Source: Malonomonas rubra DSM 5091
GTDB lineage: Bacteria; Desulfobacterota; Desulfuromonadia; Desulfuromonadales; Geopsychrobacteraceae
Direction: 5' to 3'
NCBI RefSeq assembly: GCF_900142125.1
Contig: NZ_FQZT01000006.1
Location: forward strand, 124,001 to 188,000
DNA: 64,000 nucleotides
In this document: in pieces, positions 1 to 7,672 of the stretch
Layout: each line of letters opens with the position of its first letter
How positions within the stretch are numbered: position 1 is the first letter of the stretch
Notes under the pieces: generated by a model
The model's input: the letters and a program-made list of their open reading frames with translations, nothing else
What the model was told of the DNA's origin: nothing
Databases searched by the model: none
Program-made: the position numbers and the translations under genes

Positions 1-323
1 AGATTATTCAGAGTTCTACCGCGGGATTGCTGGTCGCAGCTATAACTGGCGATATTCTTTCTTCCGGATCCATCGCTGCCGCTCTGCCGACTATGCTGGT
101 TGATGCCAAGTACTCCCGCGACATGGAACGGGAAGCAGACGATGCCGCTGTTGAATACATGCTGGCGCAGGGGATTCCTTTACATCATCTTGCTGACGTT
201 CTGCTGAACCTGCAAAGATCAGTTGGTGGGGAAAAAGAAGGCAGCGGTGAGCCCTCGGCGCTTCGTTATCTCTCAACGCATCCGGCAACGCAGGAGAGGA
301 TTGAGCGCTTATCCAGCTATTGA
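1..323 (+). CDS. M48 family metallopeptidase, C-terminal fragment
   Basis: The gene enters from the left edge; the frame is open from base 3, so only about the last 107 residues are seen. The fragment holds the MEREAD motif, whose glutamate is the third zinc ligand of M48 peptidases, and a C-terminal STHPATQERI motif typical of the family. The HEXXH helix and any membrane or signal segment lie outside the window. M48 proteins of this type are usually membrane or periplasmic zinc endopeptidases in protein quality control. The stop overlaps the convergent next gene by 7 bases. The family call is firm; the subgroup cannot be set from this fragment. Confidence 0.85.
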   Translation, partial: IIQSSTAGLLVAAITGDILSSGSIAAALPTMLVDAKYSRDMEREADDAAVEYMLAQGIPLHHLADVLLNLQRSVGGEKEGSGEPSALRYLSTHPATQERIERLSSY

Positions 324-688
324 TCAGACTTTTTCAGCCAGGCCAGAGCTGCATCGTAGTCATCAAAAATTTCAACGGTCCAACCGCGTGTGACCGCGGC
401 ATCACGGTAGAATTGTAGGTCTCTGGTGATTTCTTGCAGCAGGGACGCAATCCGCATTTGCGGCTCCAGACCAATTTCCTTATAACGATCTGAGCGCTCA
501 TAGGCTTCCATGGTTTCCGCGATCACCTCTGTCTGCCGATGATCGAACAGGCAACGATTACATCTGTGCGATTTCATCATCTCAATCGCCCTTTTTACGG
601 TTTCAACTTCCTGATTGAGGGCATAGGTTCCCAAAGTTTGCACGCATACAATGTCCAAGTCATTTAAATACTCAATGGCTCTGCGCAT
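317..688 (-). CDS. STAS/SpoIIAA-like hypothetical protein
   Basis: A 123-residue soluble protein. The alternation of short beta strands and helices, with an ending of the form WTVEIFDDYDAALAWL, resembles the STAS-like (SpoIIAA-like) proteins common in environmental proteobacteria. These are usually unassigned in function and thought to act in signalling or lipid binding. An AGAGGA ribosome site precedes the ATG. Two cysteines lie in a CNRC pair near residue 45. It is convergent with the protease fragment and has no evident operon partner. The family assignment is tentative. Confidence 0.6.
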   Translation of the reverse strand: MRRAIEYLNDLDIVCVQTLGTYALNQEVETVKRAIEMMKSHRCNRCLFDHRQTEVIAETMEAYERSDRYKEIGLEPQMRIASLLQEITRDLQFYRDAAVTRGWTVEIFDDYDAALAWLKKSDQ

Positions 689-833
689 ATTTTTCCTCTA
701 AGGGGCCCTGATGATATCTTAAAGGTGGTCTATATCACATATTACTGGAAAAATTTGGTAGGTCAAAAAACGAAAGTAACAGCAAAAAGGCAATGATGAA
801 AATACTATTTTCCTGAAGTGTGGAGAAGCTTCT

Positions 834-959
834 TCACTCTTGATCTTGTGGGGGCTGGGAAGATTGTTCTTGCTTACGCTTTAATTTTTCTTCTTTTTTG
901 GCCTTTTTCGCGAGTTCTTTCTGGCGTTTCTCATAACCATAATTCGTTTTTCTTGCCAT
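834..959 (-). CDS. small lysine-rich protein, 41 aa
   Basis: The ATG at 959 has a good AAAGGAT ribosome site. It opens a 41-residue, very basic protein starting MARKTNYGYEKRQKELAKKA and ending in a Gln/Pro/Glu tail. An upstream TTG-type extension exists, but it would run through the cspA terminator and is not credible. Small proteins starting M-x-RKT-xYG-xEKRQKE are widespread in proteobacteria, often near cold-shock genes, and have no assigned function. The charge suggests nucleic-acid or ribosome contact, which is inference. Confidence 0.7.
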   Translation of the reverse strand: MARKTNYGYEKRQKELAKKAKKEEKLKRKQEQSSQPPQDQE

Positions 960-1004
960 CAGGTATCCTTTTCTGTCAGCAGGGCACAATTCCACTTGAA
1001 AGCT

Positions 1005-1042
1005 GAAAAAAAGGGCTCTGCAAAACTGCAGAGCCCTTTTTC
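1005..1042 (-). terminator. terminator of the cold-shock gene
   Basis: A stem of AGGGCTCTGCA against TGCAGAGCCCT around an AAAC-type loop is flanked by A and T runs on both sides. It lies directly after the cspA stop and before the small basic gene. The symmetric tails mean it could also stop plus-strand transcription. Confidence 0.85.
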
Positions 1043-1061
1043 GAATGTTATGCAAGTATTT

Positions 1062-1262
1062 TTAGAGCTTGACGACATTCGCTGATTGAGGGCCTTTCTG
1101 ACCTTGGGTGACATCAAAACTTACCCGGTCGCCTTCGTAGAGGGATTTGAACCCCTCGCCCTGGATATTGGAAAAGTGGACGAACACATCAGGTCCATTA
1201 TCCTGCTCGATGAAACCAAAACCTTTTGATTCGTTAAACCACTTCACTGTACCTTCTGCCAT
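1062..1262 (-). CDS. cold-shock protein, CspA family
   Basis: A 66-residue single cold-shock domain, the normal family length. Both RNA-binding motifs are intact: RNP1 (KGFGFI) near residues 14-19 and RNP2 (VFVHF) near residues 26-30. The first residues [10 protein letters not shown] are classical. Such proteins bind single-stranded RNA or DNA and melt mRNA structure; some are cold induced and others constitutive. An AAGGAG ribosome site precedes the ATG. The gene stands alone between its own terminator and a leader of about 160 bases with a terminator-like hairpin, which points to post-transcriptional control. Which csp paralogue it is cannot be told. Confidence 0.95.
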   Translation of the reverse strand: MAEGTVKWFNESKGFGFIEQDNGPDVFVHFSNIQGEGFKSLYEGDRVSFDVTQGQKGPQSANVVKL

Positions 1263-1327
1263 TGATTTTCTCCTTGTTCCTGTATCGGAACATGATTTGT
1301 TCGTGCGAAACTCACTCAGCTAAAATA

Positions 1328-1359
1328 AAAAACACACGCCCAAGAGGGCCTGTGTTTTT
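1328..1359 (-). promoter_or_regulatory. terminator-like hairpin in the csp leader
   Basis: Fourteen pairs with one C.C mismatch close an AAGA/TCTT tetraloop. In the direction of the cold-shock gene, the stem ends in TTTTTT followed by an A/T-rich stretch. It lies about 65 bases upstream of the csp start, inside the predicted transcript and not after any gene, so it fits a leader attenuator or structured 5' UTR better than a gene-end terminator. A weaker CCGGA/TCCGG pairing (1363-1387) lies just upstream. Confidence 0.55.
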
Positions 1360-1428
1360 GGTCCGGAACGACACCTTGCCAGTCCGGTGAGTGACAAAAA
1401 ATTTCCACAAACGTACTTAAGTTTTTTA

Positions 1429-1458
1429 ACCATAGCACCTTTGGCATTATAAAAGCAA
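1429..1458 (-). promoter_or_regulatory. candidate csp promoter
   Basis: On the minus strand TTGCTT and TATGGT are separated by 18 bases, and TG-C precedes the -10 box (extended -10). Transcription would start near 1422, giving a 5' UTR of about 160 bases, close to what is usual for cspA-type genes. A TTGACT and a TATAAT also lie nearby, but only 13 bases apart. Confidence 0.4.
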
Positions 1459-1605
1459 GGAGCAAGTCAATATTGGTTCCGTTTAGCTGTATTGTTTTAC
1501 GGAGATTGAACGTCGGCAGTAGCCTTTTCCTGGGGATTGGTGTATGAATCCGGCATTGACTATGTAGAACCACCTTGGGTTGAGATTGTTCTCAGGATAG
1601 AGTTG

Positions 1606-2226
1606 ATGAGTAGCACCGTCCTTGCTGTTTTTGTTCCCACATTTGTTGCCGTATCGGTCACCCCCGGCATGTGCATGACACTGTCGATGACCCTCGGCAT
1701 GACCATCGGTGTGCGCAGGACGCTGTGGATGATGGCGGGAGAACTGATCGGCGTCGGCTTGGTTGCCGGTGCTTCGGTGGTCGGCGTGGCGGCGATCATG
1801 CTGCAATATCCGATGTTGTTTCTGGCGCTGAAATATCTCGGTGGTCTCTATCTTTGCTACCTCGGCGTGCAAATGTGGATGGCCAAGGGGAAGATGGCGA
1901 TCGACTTTGAGTCGGGATTCAGTGGCAAGATGTCCGCGCCGCAGCTGGCTTTGCAGGGCTTTGTCACCGCTGTCGCCAACCCCAAGGGCTGGGCGTTTTT
2001 TATCGCCCTGCTACCGCCTTTCATCGATCAGCAAAGGCCTCTGCCGGGGCAGCTTTCTCTTCTACTCGGCATCATCCTGTGTATCGAGTTTATCAGCCTG
2101 GTTCTGTACGCCAGTGGCGGGCGGACCCTCAATCATCTGCTACAGAAAAGCGATAACGTTCGCCTGCTCAACCGCATCGCCGGCACCCTGATGTTCGCTG
2201 TCGGAGTGTGGTTGGCTGTAGATTGA
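1606..2226 (+). CDS. LysE/RhtB family amino-acid exporter
   Basis: The ATG at 1606 is chosen because it follows AGGATAG and gives 206 residues, the usual LysE length; the longer frame from 1537 adds a non-homologous tail. The protein begins with a hydrophobic helix holding SVTPGMCM, the family's first-helix P-G motif, and has about six membrane segments. An internal ANPKGWAFFIALLPPF stretch matches the conserved NPK(A/G) segment. The family exports lysine, homoserine, threonine or other small solutes by proton antiport. The substrate cannot be read from sequence. It is divergent from the cold-shock gene and has no co-directional partner close by. Confidence 0.9.
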   Translation: MSSTVLAVFVPTFVAVSVTPGMCMTLSMTLGMTIGVRRTLWMMAGELIGVGLVAGASVVGVAAIMLQYPMLFLALKYLGGLYLCYLGVQMWMAKGKMAIDFESGFSGKMSAPQLALQGFVTAVANPKGWAFFIALLPPFIDQQRPLPGQLSLLLGIILCIEFISLVLYASGGRTLNHLLQKSDNVRLLNRIAGTLMFAVGVWLAVD

Positions 2227-2453
2227 TGCTGGCTCGTTCTTAATCGTACCTTAATGCGGGACTGAAACCGTAAATCAACACGCCGAATTTCCCTTGTCTG
2301 ATGTTTTCAGTTCATTGTTCGGCCGTTGCATCCCACCTCGAATAAGAATTTTTTCAAACATTGCAATCCAATTAATTCGTGAGACAATTATGGTATCAAT
2401 CTCTCATTGATTAATCGAGTTAAGTGCCGGTTTTTTCATGTGCTGGGAAAAGT

Positions 2454-3647
2454 ATGCAACCTGATGTCAAAACAGCCTGGTTGTCTATTCTGACCAATGT
2501 GTTACTGGTGATGATTAAGGCGCTGTTGGCGGCTGCTACCGGAAGTCTGGCGATTAAAGCCGATGCCGTTCATTCGCTCACCGATGTCCTCTCCTCGTTT
2601 GCCATCCTGCTTGGCATCAAAATATCCAAACGCCGCACACGCGCCTTTCCTTATGGCCTGTACAAGCTGGAAAACCTGGTCGCGTTGGGAACTTCGCTGC
2701 TGATTTTCCTGGCTGGCTACGAAATTATCAAGGACGTGTTTGCAAACGCTTCTCCTCTGGTTGCCGGGCAGATGCCGCTTGCTGTCGGCGGAATTGCGCT
2801 GACCATTATCATCACCTGGCTTTTTTCTCGCTATGAGCTGAAAAAAGGGGAGGAGACCGGCTCCCCCAGTTTAGTGGCGGATGCCCGGCACATTTGGACA
2901 GATATGCTGTCGTCGCTGGTCATCCTGCTGTCACTGCTCGGCAACATGATCGGATTCGCACTGGATCGTTATGCGGCGCTGATTGTTGTTGCCTTCATTG
3001 GGCGGACTGCGCTTCTTATTGCCCTTGATGCGGTTCGCGTGCTGCTCGATGCCTCGCTCGATCCTGAAAGCCTGGAGTCGATTCGGCGGATTGTCACGAA
3101 CGATCCGCATGTTGTGACGATTAACCAGTTAAGGGCACGCAACGCAGGGCGCTACAAGTTTGTTGAGCTGGACTTGACCCTACGCGTCAAGGAACTGGAA
3201 AAGGGGCACCGGATAAGTGAGGAAATAAAGCGCAGCATCAAGGCTGAGCTGCAACATGTCGACCATGTGCAAATTCATTACGAACCTCAGCAAAAAGACC
3301 ATTTCATTGTGGCGATGCCTCTGTCAGCGGACCGCCGAACTTTGTCTGAACATTTCGGCGAAGCGCCATTTTTTCGGATGGTCACTCTCCTCGCCAGAAC
3401 GGGAGATGTCACTCTGGATGCCGTTACAGCGAATCCATTCTGCGATGAGGAAAAAGCAAAAGGAATCAAGGTTGCCAATTGGCTGTTGACGCAGGGAGTT
3501 GATAGCCTGCTGGTTCGTGAGCAGCTTGCCGGAAAGGGGCCGGGGTATGTCCTTGGCAATGCTGAGGTCACTATCGAGGTGACTCGGCAAAGCGATGCGG
3601 AGGTTGCCTTGTCAAATTTACGGGAAAGCGGGAGTCAGGAGTCATAA
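2454..3647 (+). CDS. CDF cation efflux protein with C-terminal NifX-like domain
   Basis: A 397-residue protein from the ATG at 2454; a GTG at 2424 is the alternative. Residues 1-200 form the six-helix CDF core with both metal-site helices visible (ADAVHSLTD and ADARHIWTD). Residues 200-280 are the cytoplasmic CDF domain. Residues from about 282 to the end are an extra NifX/NifB-like domain (dinitrogenase iron-molybdenum cofactor family), recognised by SEHFGEAPFF and the terminal G-V-x-x-L-x-x-E pattern. CDF proteins export Zn, Fe, Co, Mn or Cd by proton exchange. The fused domain may sense or carry a metal or metal-sulfur species, which is inference. The next gene, 52 bases on, is an Mrp-type ATPase. 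Confidence 0.88.
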   Translation: MQPDVKTAWLSILTNVLLVMIKALLAAATGSLAIKADAVHSLTDVLSSFAILLGIKISKRRTRAFPYGLYKLENLVALGTSLLIFLAGYEIIKDVFANASPLVAGQMPLAVGGIALTIIITWLFSRYELKKGEETGSPSLVADARHIWTDMLSSLVILLSLLGNMIGFALDRYAALIVVAFIGRTALLIALDAVRVLLDASLDPESLESIRRIVTNDPHVVTINQLRARNAGRYKFVELDLTLRVKELEKGHRISEEIKRSIKAELQHVDHVQIHYEPQQKDHFIVAMPLSADRRTLSEHFGEAPFFRMVTLLARTGDVTLDAVTANPFCDEEKAKGIKVANWLLTQGVDSLLVREQLAGKGPGYVLGNAEVTIEVTRQSDAEVALSNLRESGSQES

Positions 3648-3699
3648 ATTTGGCCGGTACTGCTAGTGTTAACCGGTCTTTCAGGGAAAGGGGCCCAGA

Positions 3700-4509
3700 A
3701 TGTCTTCTGAACAGAAAGAGAAGCAAACCTTTAATTCTCGCCGAGAATCTTTGCTTGGACTGGAAAAGGTCAAGCAGGTACTGGCCGTTGCCAGCGGTAA
3801 GGGTGGTGTCGGCAAAACAACCTTAGCGGTGAATATCGCTCTGGCCCTCGCCGGAGAAGGCAAGCAGGTCGGCCTTCTGGATGCAGATGTTTACGGGCCG
3901 AGTGTGCCGGTTATGCTCGCTCTAAAAGAGGAGCCGGCCCGGGAAAACAAAATGATCGTCCCGGTGTGCAAATACGGGCTGAAAGTCATGTCGTTGGGGA
4001 TGCTTGCCGAAGCCGGGCAGGCATTTATCTGGCGGGGACCAATGGTGGGCCGGGCGATTCAGCAGTTGCTGGGTGACGTTCTCTGGGGAGAGCTGGATTT
4101 TCTGGTTGTGGATCTGCCTCCCGGCACCGGAGACCCGTCAATAACCATCGCCCAGTCGATTCCGAAGGCAAAAGTGCTGATGGTGACAACTCCCCAGGGG
4201 GTTGCTCTGGCTGATGTCAGGCGGGCCATACAGATGTTCCGCAGGTACGATCTTGAAATCATTGGCCTGGTTGAAAACATGTCCTATTTCATGTGCGGGC
4301 ATACCTCCGAGCCGATCGAGATATTCGGCCATGGGGGTGGAGAACTCCTCAGTGAAGAACTCGATCTCCCTCTTCTGGGATCTGTTCCCCTGGATCTCGC
4401 CATCGGCACCGGAGGAGACGCAGGCGTACCATTGATGGCAGCAGATGCCGATTCCGAGGCCGGCCAAATTTTTAAAGCGATTGGTCGGAGTATTTTGGCT
4501 TCCACTTGA
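3700..4509 (+). CDS. mrp: Mrp/NBP35 (ApbC) family P-loop ATPase
   Basis: A 269-residue MinD-like ATPase. The deviant Walker A GKGGVGKT lies near residue 35, a DADVYGPSVP motif follows, and VVDLPPGTGD is intact. Mrp/ApbC proteins carry Fe-S clusters on a dimer bridged by a CXXC pair after the ENMSYF motif. Here the segment reads ENMSYFMCGHTSEP: the first cysteine (about residue 199) is present and the second is threonine. Cluster binding in the usual way is therefore doubtful. AAAGGGG supplies the ribosome site. The gene follows the CDF-NifX gene on the same strand, which suggests a shared role in metal or cluster handling. Alternatives are a general ParA/MinD ATPase role. Confidence 0.9.
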   Translation: MSSEQKEKQTFNSRRESLLGLEKVKQVLAVASGKGGVGKTTLAVNIALALAGEGKQVGLLDADVYGPSVPVMLALKEEPARENKMIVPVCKYGLKVMSLGMLAEAGQAFIWRGPMVGRAIQQLLGDVLWGELDFLVVDLPPGTGDPSITIAQSIPKAKVLMVTTPQGVALADVRRAIQMFRRYDLEIIGLVENMSYFMCGHTSEPIEIFGHGGGELLSEELDLPLLGSVPLDLAIGTGGDAGVPLMAADADSEAGQIFKAIGRSILAST

Positions 4510-4545
4510 AACACGTCCTTCGGTTGCTGGAAATGAGAGGCTGAT

Positions 4546-5814
4546 ATGGAGTTGTGGCAGACTGACCTGGCTGGAGGACTGAGCCAGGCGCATTCGCTGG
4601 TTTTTCTCGGACTGCTGTTATTGCTCAGTCATTTTGGCGGCAAAGTGGCCAACTATTTCAATGCCCCGCGGGTCACTGGCTACCTAGTCATAGGGATTTT
4701 GGTAAGTCCTTCTGTGCTGGGGGTCTTTCATGAACGGCTGGTCAAGGATGAACTAAGCCTGATCACCGATATGGCCCTTTCGATCATCGCGTTTTCCATC
4801 GGCGGGTCGCTGGGGGTCGCCAAGCTGAAAAAGCTCGGCAAGCAGATTCTTTGGATTACCTGCGCAGAAGCCTCGAGCGCTTTTATCGCTGTAACGCTTT
4901 TACTGCTTGTTACGTTCGGTGCTTTCAGCGCCTTGTCATCTTCGTTTTCAACTCTCCAATGGCCGGTCGCACTTCTGATTGGAGCTCTGAGTGCGGCAAC
5001 CGCGCCGGCAGCGACTTTGGCTATCATCCACGAATACAAGGCGCGAGGACCTTTGACTTCGGTTCTACTTGGTGTTGTAGCATTGGATGATGCTCTGGCG
5101 ATCCTTTTTTTCGCGTTCGCAAGTGCTGTTGCCGCAGGTCTGCTGCAACAGACCGCAGTCAGTTGGCAGCAAGTCGTGCTTGTCCCGGGTGTTTCCATTC
5201 TTCTGTCACTGCTTCTGGGCGGGGCTTTGGGGCTTGGGCTGCAAAAAGCCATACGCTTTGTGTCCCGTAAAAAAGCGCTTCCGGGCATGATGATCGGCAC
5301 GATCTTCCTACTGGGCGGTCTCGCCATCAGCCTGAAGGCCTCCCCTTTACTGGCCAATATGTCGCTCGGTTTTGTGGTCACCAATTTCGTGGAGCGACGT
5401 GATGACATGTTTGCTGCTGTCGAGGAGTTTGAAGAGCCGATTTTCGCCATGTTTTTTACCCTGGCTGGAGCTCACTTTGATTTCCGGGTCATCGAAGCTG
5501 CCGGTGGGCTGGCATTGCTCATCATTCTCGGTCGATTTGTCGGCAAACTGCTGGGAAGTCGGGTCGGTGCCCGCATTTCCGGCGCACCTGACTGCGTGAG
5601 AAACTATCTCGGTTTTGCGCTGTTGCCGAAAGCCGGGGTCACCGTAGGGCTGGTACTGGCCGCCGAAGAGATCTTCGGGCCGACTCTTCAGGCGGAAGTG
5701 ATGATCAACGCCGTCCTTGGATCGGTCATCATCAATGAATTGCTGACACCGTTTTTCGTCCGTTTTGCCTTGTCCAGGGCGGGGGAAATACACCAAAAGC
5801 AGAAGGCCCGTTGA
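4546..5814 (+). CDS. CPA2-type cation:proton antiporter
   Basis: A 422-residue, very hydrophobic protein with about 12 membrane segments. The N-terminal HFGGKVANYFNAPRVTGYL stretch is typical of KefB/NapA-like exchangers, and ALDDALAI supplies the paired aspartates of the transport core. It ends without a TrkA-N or other cytosolic domain. The family exchanges Na+ or K+ for H+ in the inner membrane. GAGAGG precedes the ATG. The CBS-domain gene begins just after its stop, so the two are probably co-translated. Ion preference is not readable. Confidence 0.9.
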   Translation: MELWQTDLAGGLSQAHSLVFLGLLLLLSHFGGKVANYFNAPRVTGYLVIGILVSPSVLGVFHERLVKDELSLITDMALSIIAFSIGGSLGVAKLKKLGKQILWITCAEASSAFIAVTLLLLVTFGAFSALSSSFSTLQWPVALLIGALSAATAPAATLAIIHEYKARGPLTSVLLGVVALDDALAILFFAFASAVAAGLLQQTAVSWQQVVLVPGVSILLSLLLGGALGLGLQKAIRFVSRKKALPGMMIGTIFLLGGLAISLKASPLLANMSLGFVVTNFVERRDDMFAAVEEFEEPIFAMFFTLAGAHFDFRVIEAAGGLALLIILGRFVGKLLGSRVGARISGAPDCVRNYLGFALLPKAGVTVGLVLAAEEIFGPTLQAEVMINAVLGSVIINELLTPFFVRFALSRAGEIHQKQKAR

Positions 5815-5822
5815 GGGAAAGG

Positions 5823-6293
5823 ATGGCAGGCATGGCACAGGAGGAAATTGTCCGCAGTTCAAAAATCAGCGAACTGGTGGCTCGCATCAAAACAAGGAAT
5901 CTGCCGCTGATTCCCGAAGACGCCAGCATCGCAGATGTGGTTGATGCCATGATTGATTATGAGCACAGCCGCCTGCTTTACGTGGTCAACAGCGAGGGTT
6001 GCCTTGTCGGCACCATCTCGCTGGGCCTGCTGGCTCGTCATGTCTTTTGTCCCAGCCATGAGCCACAGATTCATCCGCGGTTTCTCATCGATATGGTCAC
6101 CGCGGAATGTGCCAGAGATATCATGCAGAAAAATACCCTGAGTGCTCGTGACGGAGATGAAGTTGGCGCGCTACTGAAACGGATGCTCGGGGCAAATGTC
6201 AAAGAAGTTCCGGTTCTGGACAACTCCGGGCGGGTGACAGCAGATATCACGATTGTCGATTTGCTGCGTTTTTTGATCGTAGATGCCCACTGA
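5823..6293 (+). CDS. CBS-pair domain protein
   Basis: The ATG at 5823 is chosen for the GAGG ribosome site 6 bases upstream; it gives 156 residues. The protein is essentially one CBS pair: the first repeat spans about residues 15-75 (P-L-I-P-E-D-A-S-I and SRLLYVVN), the second about 95-155 (REVPVLDNSGRV-like). CBS pairs bind adenine nucleotides and gate partner proteins. It starts 8 bases after the antiporter stop, so it may act as a separate nucleotide-sensing regulator of that antiporter. This is inference from context. Confidence 0.85.
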   Translation: MAGMAQEEIVRSSKISELVARIKTRNLPLIPEDASIADVVDAMIDYEHSRLLYVVNSEGCLVGTISLGLLARHVFCPSHEPQIHPRFLIDMVTAECARDIMQKNTLSARDGDEVGALLKRMLGANVKEVPVLDNSGRVTADITIVDLLRFLIVDAH

Positions 6294-6336
6294 CCAGTTT
6301 CGGTTTGAGGGACGAGGAGGTATGTGAAGTAGCCTG

Positions 6337-6675
6337 TTACCCCAACTTGGCCCCGTTCTGCACGGCTCGCTCCGGCACTGCCAACACAACCGAGCGATCT
6401 TCCTGGTAGAAGCCTGTCAGCAGAAATTCTGAACGCATCGGCCCGATCTGTTTGACCGGGAAATTGACTACGCCGATAATCTGCCGACCGAGCAGATCTT
6501 CTTTGCTGTAAAGGTCGGTCACTTGCGCGCTCGATTTTTTGATACCGATCTCCGGGCCGAAGTCGACTTTGACTTTGTAGGCCGGGGTGCGTGCTTCCGG
6601 GAAATCCTCTACTTCGATGATGGTTCCGGTGCGGAGTTCGACCATTTCAAATTGCTGCCAGCTGATTTCTTCCAT
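6337..6675 (-). CDS. csaA: CsaA/YgjH-like tRNA-binding protein
   Basis: A 112-residue protein consisting of a single OB-fold tRNA-binding domain (the domain of the MetRS C-terminus and Trbp111). The signature [19 protein letters not shown] is near the start, and [18 protein letters not shown] follows. This length matches CsaA, a dimeric protein with chaperone-like and tRNA-binding activity in Bacillus. It stands alone and is convergent with the CBS gene. Confidence 0.9.
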   Translation of the reverse strand: MEEISWQQFEMVELRTGTIIEVEDFPEARTPAYKVKVDFGPEIGIKKSSAQVTDLYSKEDLLGRQIIGVVNFPVKQIGPMRSEFLLTGFYQEDRSVVLAVPERAVQNGAKLG

Positions 6676-6822
6676 CCTGCGTTGCTCCTGTTGTTCGTTT
6701 TCTGCTAGCGACCGGCATAACTTTAGGCATCAACGCGACTGGTCACCAGATACTTGCGCATATGCTCAGCCGTGGCCAGAGATAACCGCAATTGCGAACG
6801 GTTTTCTTGTACAAAATTGATC

Positions 6823-7647
6823 TCAGCCTAGAACCTGCTTGCGGTAGATGCCGGGGGTGACGCCGAATTTGTTTTTAAAGTGACGGGTCAGGTGGCTCTG
6901 GTCGGCGAAACCTGTTGCCAAGGCTGCATCGACCAGCGAATCCCCTTCGCTGATCAGCTGCTTCGCTTTCTCCAGTCTCATTTGGACCAAATAGGCGTGC
7001 GGCGCTATGCCGACCGCTTTTTTGAAGAAGCGGATCAAGTGGTAGGGGGTGCAATCAAACTGCTGTGCCAGCTCGCTCAGGCCGAAATCCTCTTCGATCT
7101 GTTCGTGGAACAGCTCGATAATCTTGTTCACCCGTTCTGTTTCCTGGCCGAATTTGGCTGAATTGATGGTTTTGGCGGTATGCCGGGAAATCAGCAGGGC
7201 CAGTAATTCAATAAAAGCGGTTTCTTTTTCCAGTTTGGAGTCGGAATGATAAAGGGTCTGGTGCAACTGGATAAGGCCAGCGTAGGCTTCGTTGTCCCGG
7301 TAAAAATCGGTGCGGAACTCGCAGTCGTCAGAATCGACATCACGGATTTGCGCAGCGAGCGACTGCAGTTGGGAGGGAGCAAGATAAAAGGTCAGCAGGT
7401 TGCGCCGGTCGTTTTCGCAAGCGTAATTTTCATGAACTTCTCCTGGGGCGATGATGCCGAAGTGGCCCGGCTGCAGAATTGAACTGTTTCCACTGTGGCG
7501 ATAACGTTCGCCACCACTGCTGTTGAGCCAGATACAGTAAGCGTCGTGAAAATGGGGAGGGAACAGGTAGTTGACGTCGGGGCAGCTGAGCAGTTCCAGC
7601 CCGCTTAGCCCTTCCGGTTTGAAATATCTGACTTGACAGTTCCTCAT
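6823..7647 (-). CDS. AraC family transcriptional regulator
   Basis: A 274-residue protein. Residues 1-150 are a cupin-type sensor domain (PPHFHDAYCIWL and the FGIIAPGEVHENYAC segment). Residues 170-270 hold the two helix-turn-helix motifs of AraC: LSELAQQFDCTPYHLIRFFK and the second motif ending in FGVTPGIYRKQ. Regulators with this layout often control nearby exporters such as RhtB/LysE proteins; the LysE gene here is 5 kb away, so that link is weak. The effector is unknown. Confidence 0.92.
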   Translation of the reverse strand: MRNCQVRYFKPEGLSGLELLSCPDVNYLFPPHFHDAYCIWLNSSGGERYRHSGNSSILQPGHFGIIAPGEVHENYACENDRRNLLTFYLAPSQLQSLAAQIRDVDSDDCEFRTDFYRDNEAYAGLIQLHQTLYHSDSKLEKETAFIELLALLISRHTAKTINSAKFGQETERVNKIIELFHEQIEEDFGLSELAQQFDCTPYHLIRFFKKAVGIAPHAYLVQMRLEKAKQLISEGDSLVDAALATGFADQSHLTRHFKNKFGVTPGIYRKQVLG

Positions 7648-7672
7648 TGTGTTTTACCCGGATTCATCTGTT

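Noticed and set aside
1446-1470. TTGACT and TATAAT upstream of the cold-shock gene as its promoter
   Set aside because: Only 13 bases separate the boxes; the TTGCTT-N18-TATGGT pair fits better.
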